Made by a program: the position numbers and the translations under genes. The notes under the pieces are model-generated. The model had not been told where the DNA came from and did not search any database. It saw nothing but the letters and a program-made list of their open reading frames with translations. Source: Glandiceps talaboti (lineage: Eukaryota > Hemichordata > Enteropneusta > Spengelidae). Taken from it: 55,000 nt of DNA. Shown here one piece after another: positions 34,511 to 46,900 of the stretch. How positions within the stretch are numbered: the stretch's first letter is position 1; every line of letters begins with the position of its first letter. The stretch lies in contig NC_135554.1 of assembly GCF_964340395.1 (NCBI RefSeq), positions 24,013,092-24,068,091 on the forward strand, given 5' to 3'.

Positions 34511-35925
34511 AACCTGACGTAGTAATACATGGATGAAATAAAAACAAACAGAAAAAAAACTCTTTCTATTAAATGCTGTAAACATAGTGATTTGACTATG
34601 GACAAATTTCTTTGTACAAAATTAGGAAGAGTACGTCGTCAAGTCTTTCGATGACCTGCTCGAACAAGTATCGGGATCTGTACATTTTCATTTTTATCTG
34701 GGACGCAGTCATTTTTTAACTCCATGGGCAATTTTCAGATCTTGACCTGTTTGGTGATATTTAATGTTTCAGAAAAGTTTTTATATAATTACTTTTGTTA
34801 ATCTTTATTTTTGTGTGTGTGTGAGTGTCTATAGTTCAGGTTTTCCATTGTTTCCCAAATGGTCTCTGTGTTGTTTATTTCTTTCTATCAGATGTACAGC
34901 CATTACAGATTGGAAGAACAGTTTTAGAGTGCCTTTTGAAGTTGATGTCAGTTTCCACATTCACTGTTTCTCGTGAGACTTGCACAATTTTTGAGATCAT
35001 TTTATTTTTCTCTCTCAAATACATAAAAAAGTCGGCAGTGAAAAGTTAGGTGGGGTCAGGTAACCGGGACCAAACAATTATTTTTTTTAGGCCTAAAGCA
35101 AAGATAAAATGTTAGACTAAATACATTAATCCACATGGACTCAAAACCAGTGATAATTCACAAATAACATAATCATTCAGCCACAGTGAAAGTTTTACTT
35201 TTTTCACTGAAAATAAACAGGTGATTTTTATTGAGGAATCTAAATACTAAAAATAAAATATATTCCTTGTTCTCCATTCACACAATTTCTACATTATGAT
35301 TTTATCAAGAATTTACCCGGGTTTGTTTTTTACACTTGTTATTTGTACAAGATATATACAAGTAAATAAATATTATATCTTTTGGACTGGTCTTCATTCG
35401 TATAATGTGGAAATAAAAACTGATTATTAAAGCAAAAGAAATAAATGAAAAAGAGAAAGAAAGAAACAAGAGGATAATTTTGTCAGAATGACAGTATTTA
35501 ACTTATTTTTAAATAATACAGACGACCGATAACTTTTAATTAAAAACTATTAATAGTTTAAAAAATTGCTGACTTTACTTTCATTTGCATAAAGGTAATC
35601 TTTGTTCAAACATTATGAGTATCTACATGTTCTATGAAGATATGACATTGCCATTTTTCACCTATTCAAATATGAATATTATGTATTTTAAAACAAATAT
35701 CTTTGTGACACTTATATTAAATACATGTCAATACCTGTATGGGTTATAATTGAGCTGACAAACCATGTCATCTAAAAATCAGGGCAATCTCTAGGTATTA
35801 AACTTGAAGATAATGCATTATATTGTTCAAGACATGATGTCCCAGTTATTGATAATGGAGTTAGGTCTTTAAAAGTGTTTTTAAATATGAAACATCATTT
35901 TCAGCTGTACTATTAAAAACACACA
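34511..35925. other. intergenic / 3' flank of the next gene
   Basis: AT-rich; no exon seen. The part nearest 35931 is likely 3' UTR of the unrecognised gene, but no clear AATAAA is close. Confidence 0.5.
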
Positions 35926-35930
35926 AAACA

Positions 35931-36248
35931 TCAATGTTTCCATCCAGCTTCATGTCCATCTTCCATTTGAGGCTCTAGAAATCCACGAAACATCGAACCA
36001 TCAGCAGTCCATCTTGCACCATAGCCAGCTGATTGACGCACTTCAATGACATGTACATCATGCTGTAATATAACATCAAAGTAATAGTAAATTATTTCAT
36101 TAATGCATGCACACATGTGTGTGTCTGTGCGTATGTATGTATGTATGTATGTATGTATGTATGTATGTATGTATGTATGTATGTATGTATGTATGTATGT
36201 ATGTATGTATGTATGTATGTATGTATGTATGTATGTATGTATGTATGC

Positions 36249-36279
<31 letters not shown>

Positions 36280-36358
36280 TGTATGTATGTATGTATGTAT
36301 GTATGTATGTATGCATATATGTATCTATGTATTATGTATGCATGCATGTATGTATGCA

Positions 36359-36389
<31 letters not shown>

Positions 36390-39300
36390 ATGTATGTATG
36401 TATGTATGTATGTATGTATGTATGTATGTATGTATGCATGTATGTAGGTAAGAGGTAGGTATGTATGTACAAATGTATGTACTTATCAGTATGTATGTAT
36501 TTACATACATGCTAGACTATAAGTATACATATGTATACATGTACAAATAGACATAGCTGTTACATGTAACACCTATGGAAGCACTATGGATGGATCAAAC
36601 ACATTCTCACAAACCAGAGTTGATATTTCTTGGAGCGACACTGCCAAATATCTTGAAGGTGTGTCTAGGACAGTGCCATAAAAGAGGCTGTGGTTTGCAA
36701 AGATGGATGAAACAGTAACTTTCACATACAGGATTTCAACTGACACCTCACTATGAATTAATCAGTATATAGTACGTAAAACGTCAATGCTTCCATCCCA
36801 TGCATCCACTAGGTACTGGATTGTAAAATATTCATGATGGAGCAACCCAGCATTTTAATATATTGTTCACAGGACCTTAGGTAAACCTCACCATGGCTGT
36901 ATATTTACTATCATATAGTCTAATGACCACTGAATGTATAAAAACAGTTTTATGTATTCCAAATACTTACCGGTAGTGCGTGTATATTAATCCATGAGGT
37001 ATCATCTAATATTTTGAGTACAATCTCACTGGCATGTTTATTTTTGGCATCTTCTCCTATGAAATATGGGGCAAGTTTGAAGTTATCATCATAAAATTAT
37101 ATACACACACAGACAGACTGACACTGCAAACCCTTCAGGTATTATCTTAGGTACAGTACAGAGGCAAATTATGATCCCTTTCTGTATCCATTTACTTCAA
37201 TTGATGTATAGATACTACTCATGCAATCTTATGTCTTGGTTTACTAATATAGGCACAAACTAAAACTATTAGTGTGGTATATTTACACAACTGGGTGATA
37301 CTGCTGCAGTGCCTGTTGTGCAAATCAAATAAATGTGTAAACGTTGGAAGTCCCAAAATACACACTGCAAGATAACACATGGATGTCATCAGAAATGCCA
37401 GCCTACTGTGAGTAGAATTAAACCAATGTCCAGTCAATAGCTTATAATTATTGTAATAACAAATATGGCCAGCAATTGGCCATTATCGTTAAGGTCATGA
37501 AACAACATTAATGTACATATTATGTGGACTAATGTATCTGACACATGTTCCATGTTTGGGTTGAAATCAGCCCATGCATCTCAGAGGTGTACATTTGCAA
37601 TTTGAATGTTTTTGGTTATTTGACCTTGAAAATAGGGGTCAAGGTCAAATGTCTCATTAGAAGGTCATTATGGATAACATGGTGTAGACACACAAATGAG
37701 GCCAGTATTATAGTTAGTGGGCAAACTGTGAAGGTTTACGAATTTCATGCCTATTTGACCTTGAAGATGAAGGTTTATTATTGATAACATGGGTGTAGAC
37801 ACATGAATAAAGTCTGCTTGTGGTGTTAATAGGCAAAATGTGAATTTTCAATGACAAAAATGGCCATCTTTTGACTATTATTGTGGCGGTCACAAAAAGA
37901 AGTGAAATGCATATGCAGACTATAGTACCTGACATTTGTTGAATGTTTTGCTGAAATTAGCCAATGCCTGTTTGAGAATTTTGAGATACAGGTGAACAAA
38001 CACAGATGGGCGGACAGACAAACAGGATCCAACATAGTAGCCCCAACCTCCGCCAACATGTCCTTTGGGGCTAACAAAAAAATTAATATCTCACCTCCCT
38101 TTGCTGTACCCCACCAACTTGACGTTTCATCTCTATGGCAATGTTTTGCCAATGCTCTTGCACCAACTGTAAGTTTACTGCTTTCCCTGAGAAATAGTGA
38201 AATTTGTGAGACACATGTGATATAGCTGTGTAGCCTGTGAGTAAACATGAGGGATTCAATTTACACTAAATGGAATGAATAGTACAGCCATACATTACAG
38301 ACAATGGAATTATATAAAGTTGTACGCTAGGGTAGAAGTTAATTTAAGAAGTGAAAGCATTAAGTGTTGATGTTACTAGTTCATCCTCCTTATCAATAAC
38401 AGTTAGATTTCCTACTCAGGAATTCTCTTTGAAGGCTTATACTAGCATTCTATTTCTTCTTCCTGCAATTGTTTATGATTTCAGAAGAGACAATTCAGTT
38501 TTCATTTTTATGCATTTATTGACATTGTACTATGAAAACCTTTTTTTTTTCTTTTTTTTTCTTGGGGGGGGGGGGGGTTTGGGGTTTTTTTTTGGGGGGG
38601 GAGGGGGAATAGGTATGAGCACTTACTTGTTTGGTTTGTTGAAAGAGTTGAGTAGTGTTGATTTTGAAGGTGGAAATATGTCTACAGTGCCAACAGTTTT
38701 CCTCATACCTAGTAGGTCTAAAATACCTCTTTTCCCTATATCCTGGGTATAGATAGAATATTGTTTATTAGTGACAGTATTACTACCAAATGAGAGTGAC
38801 TATAGAGTTTCAAGTAGGCAGCGCAATGTTTTTCATGTCTCATATAACGTTTTTTGTTACAAATTACATAAACAAAATACAGAGACTGATAGCATGCAAG
38901 CTTGTAAAATGATAGATTTTATCTCACTGTGAACACAAATCAACATCAGTCAGATCAATCAAGGAAGATTTAAACACAAAACTGTTTATTTGTGTTCACA
39001 GAGAAATAAAATGTAACATTTCATGTGTGCACGCTACCATAATCAATGTCTGTTCTTTGTGTAATTCCTTACAAAAGAATGTGTGAGATGTAAAAAACAT
39101 TGTGCCATCTAATTGAAACGCTATAGTCTTTCTGGTCTAGTAATAGTAAAACATACTGATTTCAGTACACAGGGATTGAAATAATGACAAAAATTCACTT
39201 GCCCAATGGATGAGTAGAAAATAACAATTGCTTGTCCTAATCAGAAAGCACTTGTCCACAAAATGAATATTTTTTTGTATAAATTTCATTTACCACTTGT

Positions 39301-39499
39301 CCTTTGATTGGCCTTTGTTGCCATGCAAGTTGCCATTGTTGCTTCAAGATTGAGTTTTACTTTTGATTGTGGGATTTTGTTCTTAGCATAAACCTTGGAA
39401 ATCTAGACGGGCTCATCATTTGTGTGCTTCTATTTCCATACAAAATGAAATTTTGTGTGATGTTGATAAATAAAAGATCGCAGCATACTATTACAATTG

Positions 39500-39578
<79 letters not shown>

Positions 39579-39655
39579 CACACGCACACACACACACACA
39601 TACACACACGCACACACACACACGCACACACACACACGCACACACACACATACAC

Positions 39656-39717
<62 letters not shown>

Positions 39718-41725
39718 TGAGACATATTGATGAAACTTACTTTTAGTAGATGTCTGACATGAAAGGTTTGTTCTGATCTTGACCAATTGTCCCACAAAGT
39801 TTTTAATCCTTGTAGTTTGCTTACTAGTGTCTCCATCATCATTGACCTTATATGGAAAGGAGAATATCATAAGTTAATAGAATTATTGACAGTTTACATC
39901 ATTGCACAACTCACTAGATCACAACACTGAGTTTCTATTTGAGCAATCTGTGTCTTGATTTACTAAGATAGGCTAAAACTACTGTTGTTCAACAGTTATA
40001 ACATGAGTAATACGGTACAGCAGAAAAAAAAGGGGGGGGAGTATTCTCACCTATGTTGACAATATGTTGCTTCGTCCAAGAGATGATGACTTTGTAATGC
40101 TACAACTTGGCAATCACTGTAAAAAGGAAATATCCAACTTCATCTAGATCTTTGTAAAAAAGAACATTTCTGAGTAATTCTTTGAGAAAAGTTGATGAAC
40201 AATATGTTTTAAAAGTGAAACAAAATAAGAATTGAAAACTCTCCAAATGTTGTATTAGCTAGTCTAGAAATTTTACATCTAAGTTACATCAGCAATAAAT
40301 AAGTACAAAAATGTTCTGAATCATCTATATTAGATGTTGCAATTTTATGATTCATAATCTGCGTCTTGCTGTGGTAAACAAATTTCCTTTTATGAGTATG
40401 ACGTAATACATTTCATTCCAGTATTTAGTGTTTTCCATTGTCACGACAGAAACGGAAAAATTATTTCATTTTATCATGGTTTGCAAATGAAGACCCGGAA
40501 TGATGTAAATAGGCCATTCAAGACTGCAAACAGGAAATTGAGAATATAGCGCCCTCTCTCAAATTGGGGGTATCATCACTGCCTATAAGTCTGCTTTCTC
40601 TTGGTATATATTGTAGAAGTGTGAATCAGGGATGCTTTTCTTATTGCTGAGTAACCTATACCATGTATACCCCCAAGGTACACACAAACATGAAGTAAAA
40701 CACCACAATGGCAAATTTTGGAAAGGCCTATTACCTATACTTTTTAGAACTAATCTTAGCTAATTAGTACAACAGGTGAATGGTAAACACTCACCCAGTG
40801 TCCATAATCTGTGTCAAAACTGTAGCTATCTTTTTATACAAAGGATAAACTGGATATCCGTTTAATATGTCTTCACTTGTTTTTGTGTCACTAGGCTATA
40901 GAAATAACAATAAAGGCACAATGTCAACGTTTCTCTCAAAAGAGACATGCATGAATGTGGGAATGATATTAGCTACAAAACTGATTCTCAATCCAATGCT
41001 GACTTTAATTTCAAGACTGAATCTGAATCCAAGAGTGTTTGAGCAGAGATGTGAGCTCCAATGTTTATCAGTGGTTAGATGAAGTCAAAATGCAGAACTG
41101 CGAACTGAATCTCGTTATAGATGGAGTACTGTAGCGGTGTTGCTACATTGCTCTCGGTCCTCTGTTTTTCTTTGCAAACCCCGTGAGAAAATAAAAAGTA
41201 AAACGAGCAATGTTGAGTCACACAAAATAAAATGTAAAAAAGAACTTTAAAAAGTAATGTAAAAATAAAAATGAAGCTACAATTATTCCATCTATCTCAC
41301 AGGAATTGCTTGTTTTTTATGGAACATTCACAAGATTCATACCGAGGCCTTTAATTAATATTGTGGACCAACGAGACTTACATGTACTTGCTCAACACTG
41401 TCACCATCTTCAAGTAGCGCATCACAGTCTTGAGGAGATAAAAACTGATCATCAATATTTGCTTTCTCGTGTAGGATGACCTGAAAGAAATGAGTGATAA
41501 ATATGGTGTGTGTTGAATATACCCGAGATTCAATGGGTTAAAGTTTACTGTGACATGCTCTGCTTTCTACATTTTACTATTAAATATATAGGGCCGTGGG
41601 TCATTCGCCGGACAGCATACCATTACTAAAGTAAAAATTATTATTCAGTTTGCTGTTGTCATGGCGATAATGTTGTAAAAATCAAGAAAACCCTAGATCC
41701 ATACCTCGTATATTAGGCTATCCAT
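35931..41725 (-). CDS. eight-exon gene, ~227-residue protein of unknown function
   Basis: Exons in order: 41725-41705 (MDSLIYE), 41480-41382, 40895-40795, 40116-40051, 39846-39741, 38166-38095, 37056-36971, 36062-35931 (stop TGA). All have GT/AG borders. I do not recognise the family. The C-terminal four exons join in one frame and look conserved: HCHRDETSSWWGTAKGGED, ILDDTSWINIHALPHDVHVI, GYGARWTADGSMFRGFLEPQ, ending MEDGHEAGWKH. The N-terminal exons join among themselves (GYPVYPLYKKIATVLTQIMD). Exon 4 ends in phase 2 but exon 5 must be entered in phase 0 for the C-terminal frame, so the total (683 nt) is one nucleotide short of a whole frame. No signal peptide or membrane segment; probably cytosolic or nuclear. 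Confidence 0.75.
36118..36505. repeat. (TATG)n tetranucleotide array
   Basis: Two blocks of TATG repeats with a variant centre, ~50 nt upstream (in transcript sense) of the last exon of the unrecognised gene. Cys/Met/Tyr/Val and His/Thr/Tyr ORFs are artefacts. Confidence 0.97.
36590..36715. repeat. dispersed repeat F, copy 1
   Basis: CATTCTCACAAACCAGAGTT at the left and GAGGCTGTGGTTTGCAAAGA at the right resemble inverted ends (CGCAAACCA / TGGTTTGCG type). The second copy is at 45470-45600. Confidence 0.55.
37540..38080. mobile_element. transposon-like repeat next to a splice donor
   Basis: Contains the hairpin ATTTGACCTTG/CAAGGTCAAAT (37617-37649), several TGACCTTGA words, duplicated AACATGGTGTAGACACA blocks, and an end reading GGGCGGACAGACAAACAGGA...CTTTGGGGCTAACAA. 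I recall this end type from dispersed repeats of marine invertebrates, not from a named family. It ends about 15 bp from exon 38095-38166. Confidence 0.55.
38541..38608. repeat. T and G homopolymer runs
   Basis: Runs of T then G, repeated (TTTTTTTTT, GGGGGGGGGGGGG, TTTTTTTTT, GGGGGGG). G-quadruplex potential on the plus strand; also error-prone to sequence. Confidence 0.9.
39504..39716. repeat. (CA)n microsatellite
   Basis: About 210 bp of CA with scattered CG and TA variants. In the minus-strand transcript it is a UG repeat starting ~24 nt after the donor of exon 39741-39846. UG repeats bind TDP-43/CELF-type factors. Confidence 0.97.
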
Positions 41726-42025
41726 TTTTACAATGGTCTTCACGTTCTGTAAGTAGACACTTGCTATTCCTCGTGCGAATGTAAACTGTCATTGAAGATT
41801 GTTAACGAAGTGATCAACATCTGCATAGTTACTGTTTGTTGCATCACACCTCCATGGTTGCATCGACGCTTGGACAGTCTCAATTTACGGACAGCCTACA
41901 TTGCTTAGATATTGCAACATACACTTCCGGGTATAGTATTCAACTCAACTTTCACAAGATACCGCATGAGGGCGCACGTCAAAATCAGTCATAGCTAGCT
42001 ACCTCCCTCCCTTGCCTAACCATAT

Positions 42026-42027
<2 letters not shown>
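41726..42027 (-). promoter_or_regulatory. likely promoter/5' UTR of the unrecognised gene
   Basis: Locally CpG-richer sequence (for example CCGGGTATAG, GCATGAGGGCGCACG) directly upstream of the first coding exon. AATGGATAGC is the chosen start. No TATA box is obvious on the minus strand. Confidence 0.35.
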
Positions 42028-42028
<1 letters not shown>

Positions 42029-42117
<89 letters not shown>

Positions 42118-42136
42118 CCCTCCCCCTCTCTCTCTC

Positions 42137-42229
<93 letters not shown>
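42029..42229. repeat. (CT)n microsatellite
   Basis: About 200 bp CT with a CCTCCCCTCCCCCTC interruption near 42115. Confidence 0.97.
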
Positions 42230-42230
<1 letters not shown>

Positions 42231-43848
42231 GTTTTGCATGTATATGACTAATTTGCATAATTTTAGTTGCATAATTAATGAATTTACAAAGGAGGTAATA
42301 TCTTATAAATTATTATTCAGAATTTCATCTCAGGTGACAGATATATTGCTGATATGACATATATGTGTCTTTTAGACTTGACGGGTTGCATGGTCCTAAG
42401 ACTGGTCAAATTGGACAATTAATAAATGATAATATTTATACCAATTAGAGGCGAGCATTTATTGTTAATGTCATGAAACGGGGAGAATATAGGCCTGTTG
42501 ATGATACCATGACTTATATGTCTCATTATTGTGGAGAAAATTTGTGCATATTACATGACTAATTTGCACAATTCGTAACATTTGAACTACCAACTTGGTT
42601 CCCCATCCCATCCCCACCCCACACACATGTTCAATCCAGTGTTAAGTTAAAAATAAGACTATTCAGGTAATTTATGGACAATGGAGATATACTAGTACCC
42701 ATATACCAGACAAGTGTTATACATGAATTATTCATTACATAGACAACCACGTGTACCTATATACTAAATATAGATATCGCTAATATACATTGCCAGAGGA
42801 CTGCAAGGAGAACCGTCATAAGGGTAAGTGAACTGTATATTATTTACATAGAAGATACTGCTGTTTCTCTACTGTGAAATAAATTAAAGGTGTGGAGAAA
42901 TGTATGTCTGTGGTGCTATATAGAACCATAGTTAGTTTCCCCTTAAGTTTCTATAATGCGCATGATCGGTCCATTTGATTTGATCACACTGTGAACTTTT
43001 CTTTTCTGTGCACTACCAGTAAAAAATGTCGTGACACTGACAGAAAATAAGTACATTCATGATTTGAATATAAACCCACATCTTTTGGGTCTCCTGTATA
43101 CTAATTTACTTTGCGCTAAAGTTAACCATAATATTTATTATGTAGCAGTACTCTAAATGCAAAGGTCATGAATGTTTGGACCATTTACTTTCAAAGGCCA
43201 TTGTTTGATATATGTATATATGCATACTAACAACGCTTGTTGATACATGCCTTCAATAAAATGAATTTAACCCAAAAAATACGCGCGCGTGTGTGTGTGT
43301 GTGTGTGTATACGTGTGTGTGTACATACATACATACATACATACATACATACATACATACACATACATACATACATACATACATACATACATACATACAT
43401 ACATACATACATACATACATACATACAAATATTCCTATATCATTTACTGTCCTGTCAAGCAATTACTAATATTTTCTTTAAATTAAAATTAAAAGTATGC
43501 AACATACTTTCTTCTACTAACCTAAATTTATTATTTAACTATAAAGCATAAAACTACCTTAAAATGCACTCGACTCACACTACAATGACTATGACAAGTC
43601 TCATCTACTCTCAGTAAGAATGGGTTTAAACCCTGATAGTCGCAATGACCACAGAGGCCACTATGTTATGTTGAGCAATGACAGGTTTATTTGGCAGTTT
43701 TTTGAGTAATTCTAGATCTACTTAGAGAGCAAGGATGGTGCAATATGGGAAGGTCAACAATTAATGTATTTTGTTGCTGTATTTTGAACACAACAACACA
43801 ACCATAACGTTTGAAATCATTTATCCAACAGAATATACCTGGAATAAA
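42230..43848. other. intergenic between divergent genes
   Basis: No exon seen. Includes a (GT)n-(TACA)n array at 43286-43427 and a possible TATA-like CTATAAAG at 43539, ~310 nt before the LDLa gene start. Confidence 0.5.
43286..43427. repeat. (GT)n / (TACA)n microsatellite
   Basis: GT dinucleotides followed by TACA tetranucleotides. Confidence 0.97.
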
Positions 43849-43912
43849 ATGAAGGGAATACTGGTAATAATTTTCGTTCTCCCGATTCTGGGATTCAATG
43901 GTCAAACACCAA
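43849..43912 (+). CDS. LDLa gene 1 exon 1: signal peptide
   Basis: 64 nt, ends in phase 1 before GTGAGT. Encodes [21 protein letters not shown]. Confidence 0.85.
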
Positions 43913-46900
43913 GTGAGTAAGAAAGATGTTTATTACATGGCCATGTACAAAGGAATAATTAACTAATGTATATGTTCATATCTGATACTTTGTCATGAAT
44001 TTAATTAAATATCTCTCACCATTACCGCATGATAAAATGTTTCATACATACATACATACATACATACATACATACATACATACATACATACATACATACA
44101 TACATACGGATGAATGAATGAATGAATGAATGAATGAATGAATGAATGAATGAATGAATGAATGAATGAATGAATGAATGAATGAATGAATGAATGAATG
44201 AATGAATGACAAATAATAGAAATTTGATTATATGTGTCCTCACTGCCCTGGCTTTTCTTTCTGTTAGGTCCATGGAATTGTACTGTGGATGAGTTTGAAT
44301 GCCCAGAAGGTACCTGTATTCCACTGTCCTTGGTATGTGATGATAGGGATAATTGTATCGATGGGGCAGATGAGTTTAACTGTAGTAAGTATCCCACAAC
44401 ACAACACAACACAACACGACACGACACGACACGACACGACACGACACGACACGACACGACACAACACAACACAACACAACACAACACAACATAACACAAC
44501 ACAACACAACACAACACGACTAAAGCAATTCAATAAAGGAGTTCAAAGATAAGTGCACCTGTGTAAAATGTCTATCGTTACGGTAGGAAATTAGTGTTTG
44601 TAAGAATGCTTTCTTCTTGACAATTGTATCTTTTCCTAAATTAACGCGCGAACATTCGAATCAAAAGGCATCAGCTAAAACTTGCTTCTGTTTTGTATTC
44701 TTAGGTTGCGATATTTTTGAGTCCAGTTGTGGAGACGGTTTTTGTATCCCCAATTTGCTCTTATGTGACAATAAAACTGACTGTGCTGATGGATCTGATG
44801 AACTTCATTGTGGTAAGTTCCTTACCATTAATATATTATTGTCGTGTGTGGTATGTTGTCAATGGATCGGATGAACTTCATTGTGGTAAGTTCCTTACCA
44901 TTAATATATTATTGTCGTGCATGGTATGTTGTCGATGGATCGGATGAACTTCATTGTGGTAAGTTCCTTACCATTAATATATTACTGTGGTGTATGGTAC
45001 GTTGTCGATGGATCGGCCAACCCTCCACCTACATAGGAGGGTCTATGGCCTAACTTGGTTGTGATAGTTCTAACCATTCACATATTATTATGGTATGTGG
45101 TATACTGTCAATGGATCGGCCTAACTTGGTTGTTGTGGATTCTAGATGTGGCAAGTTTTCAAAGTTAGTTATCACATATTTTCTTCATTTGCAAGCAGAT
45201 GAGAATGAAAAATGCCAACCAAACAGCTTCGGGTTTGAAATTTAAACTTGATGTTATAGTAACTGTCGTGAATTCTACCAAATACTATTAGTATGCATGG
45301 TAATGCTTTATTTCCATTTTTGTTCTTGAGTAATGTTGTTTTGCTTTTTAAATAAATTTTACCCTACTTTACTGAAATTCAATGACTTTATTTCCCTTTT
45401 GCATTAAATGTTTTTGCAATCATTCTTTTTCATCAACTTCAATTCCCATACCATTATTGACAGCTGTCAGTACATTCTCGCAAACCAGGGCTGTTATTTC
45501 TTCCACTACACTTCGAAATAACGCAAGTTGTTTCGACGGTGCCGTAACAGAGGCCGTGGTTTGCGACGATGCTGCCAGTAACGCAAAGATAACATTGAGT
45601 TATCATGATTGTGGAAAATAGAATTTAGGAAAAGCAAATTCAGAAATATTGTCATTTTTCGATGGAACTGTAGTGTTGATGACAACATCCCTTACAATAT
45701 GTATCATACAGGATAATCTTAAAGAATGGATATTCTCTCGTAGTCGATATTTCCCATGTAAATCTGTTAAAACTGTTGACCAATCAATGATGCCCTACTG
45801 TTGACCAATCACTGGTGCCCTCTGGAAAGAGTAATGCGAATGGAAAGCATGGTACACTGTTTTGAATAATTTTGATAATTTTTAATCATCATCTAAGTAT
45901 GATTTATCACTTGATTAATTAATATCAAAATATTTTATATCATATTTTACCTCCCTTCCCCCCTTCTTGATGTTCTTATTTTAGAGTGTGTTGACGAATT
46001 CACGTGTTTTGGCGGCGGCTGTATATCTTTATCACGTGTATGTGATGGTGAACCTGATTGCCCTCTTGCCTTCGATGAACTGCTCTGTGGTAAGTTTAGA
46101 ATTGGTAAAGTGTATATTGATCGAATTGGTAAGTGTTAATATATTGAAAGGATAACCAAGTCTTGTCTATGCAATAAATATCAGCATTTGGAAATATTCC
46201 TCTTGAATGTAATTCGCTCAGATATCGATTGTATTTGAAAGATCTCAGTATGTGCAATTTATCTGCGACATTGTGGGAATCATACATTCGTACAGACACA
46301 TACAAGATAATTTATATATTGGTGGAGTGAGGGAGGAGATCAAAGTTGGTAGAATGGGATGGGATGATTAGGTCAAGAAGGGTACTAGAAAACTATGCAC
46401 TACTATTTGCAAACATTCACCCTAAAAACCGTAAATGACCCTTCTATGGCGACCTTTCCTCTTTCCTCTTCCTTCAAGGTTGTTCTCGAGAAGAGTTCAC
46501 CTGCCCAGATGATACTTGTATTCCTAATTCTTCTATCTGCGATGAGTTCCCAGACTGTATTGATGGGTCTGATGAGTTGAACTGCGGTAAGTCTTGCAAT
46601 ATTTCAACTTGAAATTTCACTTCATAATGGAATATCGAGAATACATGTATAATCTTGCAAACATGAAAAGTTAACACCGATATATTGTGGGTAATAAAGA
46701 CAGTATTTGACCCGTTTGTCCTCCTGGACTATTACCCACCCTTAAACATGAATATTCATGTAACGAATATTCATAATAAGCTTATACGATATTTTAAAAT
46801 TGACCTATATGATATTTATGTACGAACCGCCGTCAAATTTCATTGAAGAATGTCAAGGCCATTCAAGTCTATTTTTCATTATTGTGAAAGTTGAAAGGAC

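Noticed and set aside
34494-34516. Plus-strand ATG in AAGATGGCG as a divergent gene start
   Set aside because: The frame stops after six codons and no donor or continuation was seen.
45466-45621. Segment after GACAG at 45460-45466 as an extra LDLa gene 1 exon
   Set aside because: In phase and open to a stop, but it has no LDLa pattern and matches the repeat at 36590-36715.
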